In this document: positions 58,132 through 64,000 of the stretch, one piece after another
How the letters are laid out: every line of letters starts with the position of its first letter
Position numbering within the stretch: position 1 is the first letter of the stretch
DNA from: Atrina japonica
Taxonomy: Eukaryota; Mollusca; Bivalvia; Pterioida; Pinnidae
Direction: 5' to 3'
Assembly: GCA_030159075.1 (NCBI GenBank)
Contig: BROG01000393.1
Coordinates: forward strand, 609,517 to 673,516
Length of the DNA: 64,000 nucleotides
Program-made: the position numbers and the translations under genes
The notes under the pieces: generated by a model
The model's database searches: none
Told to the model about the DNA's origin: nothing
The model's input: the letters and a program-made list of their open reading frames with translations, nothing else

Positions 58132-60372
58132 TCAAAAATACAATGTGGTTTTAGGAAAAAGAAAAACACCACAGATTATTTAGTTCGACTAGAAACGTTT
58201 ATTAGAAATGCTTTCCTGCATAAACAACATGCCGTGTCGGTCTTTTTTGACCTTGAAAAGGCATACGACACGACTTGGAAATACGGTATACTTAAAGACC
58301 TACATGAAGCAGGATTACGTGGTCGAATGCCAAATTTTATTCAAAGTTTTTAGAAAACCGAAATTTTAAAGTAAGAGTCAATAACACATTGTCTGAAAGA
58401 CACAGTCAAGAAATGGGCGCTCCCCAAGGTAGTATATTGTCAGTAACATTATTTAATTTACAAATAAATAGTTAAGGTAAAATTTTAAGCCAAGGCATGC
58501 AGGGATCATGATATGTTGATGATTTTCTCATGTCTTACAGAGCCAAACACATGCATACCATTGAAAGACAAATGCAATTATCCCGAAGAAAGGTAGAACA
58601 ATGGGCAGCAGAAAACGGCTTTAAATTTTCAAATTCCAAAACAGTATGCATTCATCCAGACCCTGAATTATATCTAAATGGTAATAAAATTAAAGTTGTA
58701 CAAGAAGCAAAATTTTTAGGTCTTATTTTTGACAGAAAACTTACCTTCATCCCTCACTTGAAATCATTAAAAGTAAAATGTCTAAAAGCTCTAAATATTT
58801 TGAAAGTTGTGTCAAACACAAACTGGGGAGCAGATAAAACAGTTCTCCTATAATTATATCGTTCCCTTATTCGATCAAGACTAGACTATGGATGTATAGT
58901 GTATGGCTCTGCTCGTCGTTCCTACCTAAAAATACTTGATACCGTTCATCACCAAGGTTTGCGTCTTGCACTTGGTGCATTTAGAACATCGCCAATAGAT
59001 AGTTTATATGTAGAAGCCGGAGAATTACCTCTAGAACAACGTCGAATTAAACTAAGATTACAGTATATTACAAAATTAAAGTCTGATTCTAACAATCCGG
59101 CATACGACTGTGTCTTCCATCCATTATATGAGCAAATGTACGAACACCGTACAAGAACTATTGCTCCACTTGGCATTAGAATTAAGGAACATATTGAAGA
59201 CTGCGACTTATATCTTTACACTATTTCAGACCTAAATATATACACAACACCACCCTGGGAACTAACCAAACCAAATGTTGACTTATCTCTGAACAACAAT
59301 AAAAAATCTGAATCAAATCCAATAGATTTAAAGGAACAATATTTAGAATTGAAAGAATTTTATGACAACAACAACTTTTAACCTATATTCACTGATGGAT
59401 CAAAGTCCTCAACCAACGTTTCAGCTTCAGCTATTATTAACTTTGAAATTCTCAAAACAAACATGCCGCATAATGCCTCTATTTTCACCACTGAGGCCAC
59501 AGCAATTTTACTGGCATTAAATTATATAAAGACAAAAGCAATAAGAAAAAGTGTTATTTACTTAGATTCTTTGTCTTGTTTGAAATCAATTGAAAGTATG
59601 AGCCTTTCTAATAACATTTTTTTTTGAAATAATAGAGACAGTACATTACCTGACATCTGAAGGTACAGACATAGTCTTCTGTTGGATTCCTAGCCACATT
59701 GGCATAAAAGGAAATGAAAAAGCTGATAAAATTGCCAAATTAGTAATGAGAAATTTACCGTCTGAAAATAAAATTATATACACAGATCTTAAACCATCTA
59801 TTATAGATTACATGACTGCAACATTCCAACAACATTGGGACATACAAACTGAAAATAAATTACATGAAATAAATACAAAATTTATAAATAATTCACCAGT
59901 CTTCACTACAAATAGAAAAGATAAGGTTACTCTGGCCAGACTTCGTATTGGTCATAGCAACCTTACACATAAATATTTATTATTTAAAGAAGAACCACCG
60001 GAATGTGTACCGTGTGGTTCAAGGCTAACTATTAAACACATTTTAACAGAATATACAGATTTTAAATCTGCTCGTGAGAAATATTACTCCGAGACAGATC
60101 TTAATAGTGTTTTTAATAACGTCGCTGGCGACATCATTTTAGAATATCTTTAAGATATTGGTTTATATTCCAAAATTTGAAATATCTGATTAATATTTTA
60201 TCAATTCACGAACTTGTTTGTCTTTTACCAAATGTTTAGTGTCAAAATTTTTAAAGAGAATAGACTTACTATGTTTTTACTTAAATAAATAATTTTACAT
60301 GAATCGCCACGATATAATTGAAATATCGTTAAAAGTGAGGTTAAACAAACAAACAAACAAACAAACAAACAA
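58132..60372 (+). mobile_element. LINE 3' half, outer copy (D)
   Basis: Begins at ACAATGTGGTTTTAGG, equivalent to 54583, directly after the CAAAC tail of the inner copy. Contains FFDLEKAYD, a damaged YVDD region (58515, stop), TNWGADKTVLL, the RNase H piece with a one-base run change near 59620, and the C-terminal Cys region PPECVPCGSRL (59746-60153). It lacks the 25 nt stop insertion. Tail ATAATTGAAATATCGTTAAA then CAAAC repeats. Confidence 0.85.
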
Positions 60373-60386
60373 TACAATCTCTCTCT

Positions 60387-61900
60387 ACCACCTAATACAC
60401 ACACACACACACACTCTCTCTCTGATAAAACCACGGACGCAATTGACAGCTTCTGTGCTAATTGGATCCAGAGAGTTGGCAGAGGGGTTGAGGCTCGTGA
60501 TTATAAAATCATAATTATATTGGATATTTAATACATATTTATAACACTGCTCATGAATATATCTAATTGGAACAGCTTATTTGTAAGCAAAGTGTTCGGG
60601 TAATTAACAACATTAACATTAATAATAACAACGCATTGTTTTTTGGAAGAACAGAGAGGAATCGTTAAACATCAAGACAAGAAATTATGCTTGTTTAACC
60701 TCTAATAAGTTGCATTACTTATCATCCTATAGATTATTTTGGTAAATCAAAAAGTGAGAACATTAGATATAAGAAGGCAGTTTTTGTAATACCTACTGAT
60801 GTATCCTAAACTTTGTAAACAAGTTTCAATTCTATGGCGTATGGAACTCGCATAAGAATGATATAAACTTTAGTATCTGAAATGTTGGGAATCTATGTTT
60901 AACGTTCTTAGCTCCCGACAGCTTAATAAGAATGTATTTATATATTTGTATATATTTTCAAAAGAATTCCATAGACATAGTAACACCCCGCGCCCTTAAA
61001 TTGTAATGAAATTAATCAGCGGTCAGGGTTTTCTTGAGTATTCCCCCTCGAACATTTTTGGAATTTTCAAATTAGGAAGCCCGATTATTCATTTTTCAGC
61101 TACACTTACAACTAAAATCTAACAATTCTTTCTAAACAATATTAATGATAGATTCAATTTCAAGTAAAAAGAATCCTCTACAATGTCACTTACTTAAATA
61201 ACAATATATAAACCCCTCTAAATTTATAGGGGTTGGAACCTCCTTTATCCCTCCTCTCTAGATCCGTCAAATCCCTATTCTCTAGATCCGCCGATGCCTA
61301 TGGGAAACGTGCCAAGTTTTGTGCATTTTGCATGTACATTTCAATGAGTGTTGTGTTAAGACAACAGGGGAGACCAAAACAAAAATGTGCAAACATCCAT
61401 GAAAAAGAAAGAAGCGTTGAGGATACGCGAATCTGCGAAGACCGGAGGGGTCCACCACCTGATGTGTCATTCAAAGCAAGGGAACTTGTAATAAGTTAGC
61501 ATCCCAGCATTGAATTATTATTCATACAAAATTAAAATTTGAAAAGTTGTAAAGAAATATACATTTGTGTATTACATATTCCACTGAAATAGTAGACATG
61601 CTATAATTACATGATATCAGTTTTAGATACTGAGCTTAATACCCAGAAAGTCAGTATATGGAATAGATGATGCAACTAACATCAGCACTTAAGGTTAAGT
61701 TGCATATTTTTTCTCGCAATCTCAATTTGAAAAAAGAATTTCGATATTTGAAACATAATGATAATGGAAACATATATAAGTGATATAAAAAAATTATTTT
61801 GCAATACAGTGGCAAACTTAATTAATCCCATTTTATGATATGTCACGTGAGAGGATCTAGCCAAACACTGCATATGCGTGATATATTGTAGGTGTGTACT
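60387..61900. other. No gene seen; CA and CT microsatellite at the left edge
   Basis: 60396-60424 has (AC)n and (CT)n. Further right only short frames such as 61233-61499 with no recognisable domain. Confidence 0.55.
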
Positions 61901-61907
61901 GTTTGGT

Positions 61908-62163
61908 CTATGAAAGTAAAACTGAAGAAGTACCAATCAATAATGAAAACTCCAGTCCATTATAACACGACAAATTAAATGTGGAAATGGTCTCAACATG
62001 AAGAACAATTGCGAATCCCAAACGGAATAAGACCAGGTGTGTCCGGAAGGAATCAGCGTCTTCTGCTGGCATTCCGCATCCGTCGCAAATGTTCCATGGA
62101 AACCTTTCTAGTTCAATGAAGGGGTCAAATTCGGTGAAAAGGTCAACAACAGGATTTATATCC
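61908..62163 (-). repeat. Unclassified dispersed repeat with open frame
   Basis: The minus-strand frame reads PWNICDGCGMPAEDADSF and GFAIVLHVETI. The DNA is related to 50330-50470 (opposite strand) and partly to 6291-6330. Probably a retroelement fragment; family not recognised. Confidence 0.45.
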
Positions 62164-62578
62164 TGAAACGATATCGTCTTGAGCATTATAACTTTGGTAT
62201 TATGTTTATAATATTTATAACCACTAGGTCGTTGCCACTGCTGGTGGACCGTTTGAGTCCCCGAGGGTATACATAAACCTAGTATCTGGTATTTCGGTAC
62301 CAGCTGTTCATCTTATACTAAAGTAATATTTGGCACTGTTAACACCATTTAAATTCGAAAATCTTCTAAAGCTAAGATAGTCATTTTTTTACAGTGGTTA
62401 CTCTTAGACGGATTTCGGCTAAACATTTAGAGATATTATTTGGCCTTGTGTGATACCACTTTACCTTTAGAAAATACACATACTTTTCAAATTGGAGCTC
62501 AACTGATGAAGTCTAATTGATAGAAACGATATCGTCTTGAGCATTATAACTTTGGTATTATGTTTATAATATTTATAC
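62164..62578 (+). mobile_element. Hammerhead-bearing retroelement, copy 3, more than one monomer
   Basis: Begins inside a hammerhead (TGAAACGATATCGTC|TTGAGC at 62164-62184), continues through the hairpin-rich region (CCACTGCTGGTGG, CCCCGAGGGTATAC, CTGGTATTTCGGTACCAG), and ends with a complete hammerhead and tail. The distance between predicted cleavage sites is 358 nt, one full monomer. Confidence 0.82.
62497..62542 (+). ncRNA. Type I hammerhead ribozyme motif, copy 3
   Basis: GCTCAA (62497-62502), CTGATGA, AGTCTAATTGATA, GAAA, CGATATCG, TC, TTGAGC (62537-62542). Stem I is perfect; stem II has one G-U pair and the same A-A opposition beside the core as the other copies. Cleavage is predicted after 62536. 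Confidence 0.72.
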
Positions 62579-63029
62579 CAGAAAGAAATTTCAGATAGTT
62601 CAGGTTGCTAACGTAAAATGAATTATGCTTTAAAATGAATGGTTTAATATATTTTTTTTCAAAACGTAGAGTGTCATTTATTATTTTTAAATAATCCAAT
62701 TTTAGTATAATTCAATATCATATCATATACAATATAATCCAATGTACCAGTAATAAAATCGATTATGAATTAAAACCAGTACTAATAAGGTATATAAACA
62801 TAAACTGGGTTCAAAATATGAAGATTTATTTTAACTTTTTTTGAATTACCACACACAGTTTGAGCATTATTATCCCCCACTGGGCCTGTCGACAAACTGG
62901 GTTTCAATGATAAAATAATTTAAATACATTTTGAATGAAAAACCAAACAAGATATACATGAACAGATCTATATACAAGGACATGCACAACAGCAATAAAA
63001 TTAAAACCCCTATGGGATCACATGACTAA
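62579..63029. other. No gene seen
   Basis: A+T-rich spacer. Confidence 0.6.
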
Positions 63030-63170
63030 CTTACACAAGGTTACGTTGTTGAACGCTTGGAATCGTCGTTTAAGAAGTTTTATGGTCGACACGAGGATCT
63101 TGTTAAAACTTATGAAGTCCCCCTCTCAGAAATATTAGATCGTATTCTGGAGCACTACCGCAGACAGTGA
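63030..63170 (+). pseudogene. C-terminal remnant of a second PLE lineage
   Basis: Reads LTQGYVVERLESSFKKFYGR, then HEDLVKTYEVPLSEILDRIL and a TGA at 63168-63170. Aligns with the C-terminus of the main PLE (LTQGYRKPRLMSTFRKFYGR...), but the DNA is diverged and no 3' tail of the main family follows. Confidence 0.72.
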
Positions 63171-63456
63171 CTCCCTTTCTCCAAACATAAAAAAAATGTT
63201 TTGAAACATTCCCACTTCATCCCCCATACAGCAGACATTTCCGGAAAATCAAGTCGAGTGAACTTTTCTGCAACGTACAATCAGCAACAAACACAGAATG
63301 AATATTTCACCCATGATAATTCCAAAATTTATTTCATAACATTAAACATAAAGCACTTTCCAGTCCAAAAAATCCAGTACATAAAGGAGAGTGGATCCAC
63401 ACGGATCCTTACTTTTCTATACATATACATGCTAGAAAATTTTGTATATGCAATAT

Positions 63457-63529
<73 letters not shown>

Positions 63530-64000
63530 TTTTGCATATAAGATATTTCATAACTGGTAATTGTTTTAAGCTGATTATTGAATAAGAGAGATGAACATTT
63601 TGTTTTAAATATAAATCATAATGCATTTTTAGTGTGTCAACTCATTTGATGTATAAAAATGGGATATATATCTCTATGTATTGAAATGTTAAACTTTTTT
63701 GAGAAAAATAAATCTTGTAACATGTATATATGATATTTCGGCATTTTATGTACAAATACTTCCACTGAAGTTATACAAATACACTTATAGCATGGATTTA
63801 CATAAATTTTCAAATGATGCCACTTATCTAACTTAGCTAATAGAACTGGAAAAGAATTGAGATTGAATTAAGAAAGAACACAGCTCTAGAAAACAATTGC
63901 TGAAATTTTTGAAAAAATTGAGAACAGGGAAACTGTAAAAGATTTAAATCTTTCTCCTGCCATTTACTTTAGTTCAAAATCTTGACGCTAGTTGAAGTCG
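63171..64000. repeat. Spacer with long (TA)n microsatellite
   Basis: 63460-63527 is an unbroken TA tract that could extrude as a cruciform. No gene is seen to the window end. Confidence 0.9.

Larger units (their letters stand above)
50508..60372 (+). mobile_element. LINE C complex: one LINE insertion site filled with nested elements
   Basis: The outermost flanks are TACAATCTCTCTCT at 50494-50507 and at 60373-60386, an exact 14 bp duplication. Between them: the LINE 5' leader, ORF1 and ORF2 with three PLE insertions in the first half, a MITE, a first LINE 3' end at 58131, and then a second LINE 3' half (58138-60372) with its own tail. The outer duplication shows the tail at 60372 belongs to the LINE that starts at 50508; the 54541-58131 part is an extra homologous copy. 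Confidence 0.85.

Noticed and set aside
61233..61499. 88-codon frame
   Set aside because: No homology recognised, no splice or polyadenylation context; likely chance.

Overview
The window is eukaryotic nuclear DNA, A+T-rich and dense in repeats. It most resembles a lophotrochozoan, probably a mollusc and perhaps a bivalve. The evidence is phase-consistent introns with GT/AG ends, tRNA-derived SINEs, an I-group-like LINE with an RNase H domain, Penelope-like reverse transcriptases, hammerhead-type ribozyme elements and a Mab-21/cGAS-like gene. No species can be named from the sequence alone.

Layout. 1-1766 (minus) is the 5' part of a frameshifted, cysteine-rich protein of unknown function that runs off the left edge. 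2.8-17.2 kb (plus) holds a multi-exon gene. It starts with four homologous 51-54 nt exons coding for Arg/Lys-rich peptides, continues with three single-exon kringle domains joined by 12 nt and 24 nt linker exons, and ends with a cysteine-containing C-terminal exon, stop codon and AATAAA. Every internal junction I can read is phase 1, so the pieces join in frame. The kringle units are about 2.65 kb tandem duplications. A SINE sits in all three units, while two Penelope-like (PLE) insertions occur only in unit 1, which gives an internal relative chronology.

17.2-31.4 kb has no convincing protein gene. It holds PLE tails, two SINE families, a 97 bp foldback element, a hammerhead-bearing element, a three-copy 375 bp tandem repeat inside a possible non-coding locus (23.5-26.2 kb), and a four-copy 35 bp tandem repeat. 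31.4-40.5 kb and 50.5-60.4 kb are nested LINE/PLE graveyards. LINE B (33805-39083) and LINE C (50508-60372) are both bounded by target-site duplications. 40.55-42.55 kb (minus) is a Mab-21/cGAS-like gene with one frameshift. 42.6-50.5 kb is mostly repeats: microsatellite, a hammerhead element, a SINE, 135 bp and 160 bp tandem repeats, and PLE tails. 60.4-64 kb contains another hammerhead element, a remnant PLE C-terminus and a TA microsatellite.

How the parts relate. The LINE codes for an ORF1 protein with zinc knuckles and an ORF2 protein (APE endonuclease, reverse transcriptase, RNase H). Its 3' tail is shared with at least two SINE families, which suggests they borrow its machinery. The PLE has scattered many 5'-truncated 3' tails, several landing inside the LINEs. 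The LINE 5' ends share a strongly structured leader that can be drawn as a pseudoknot with HDV-ribozyme-like topology. The hammerhead-bearing elements resemble the non-autonomous ribozyme retroelements known in molluscs. The host genes of interest are the kringle array and the Mab-21-like gene.
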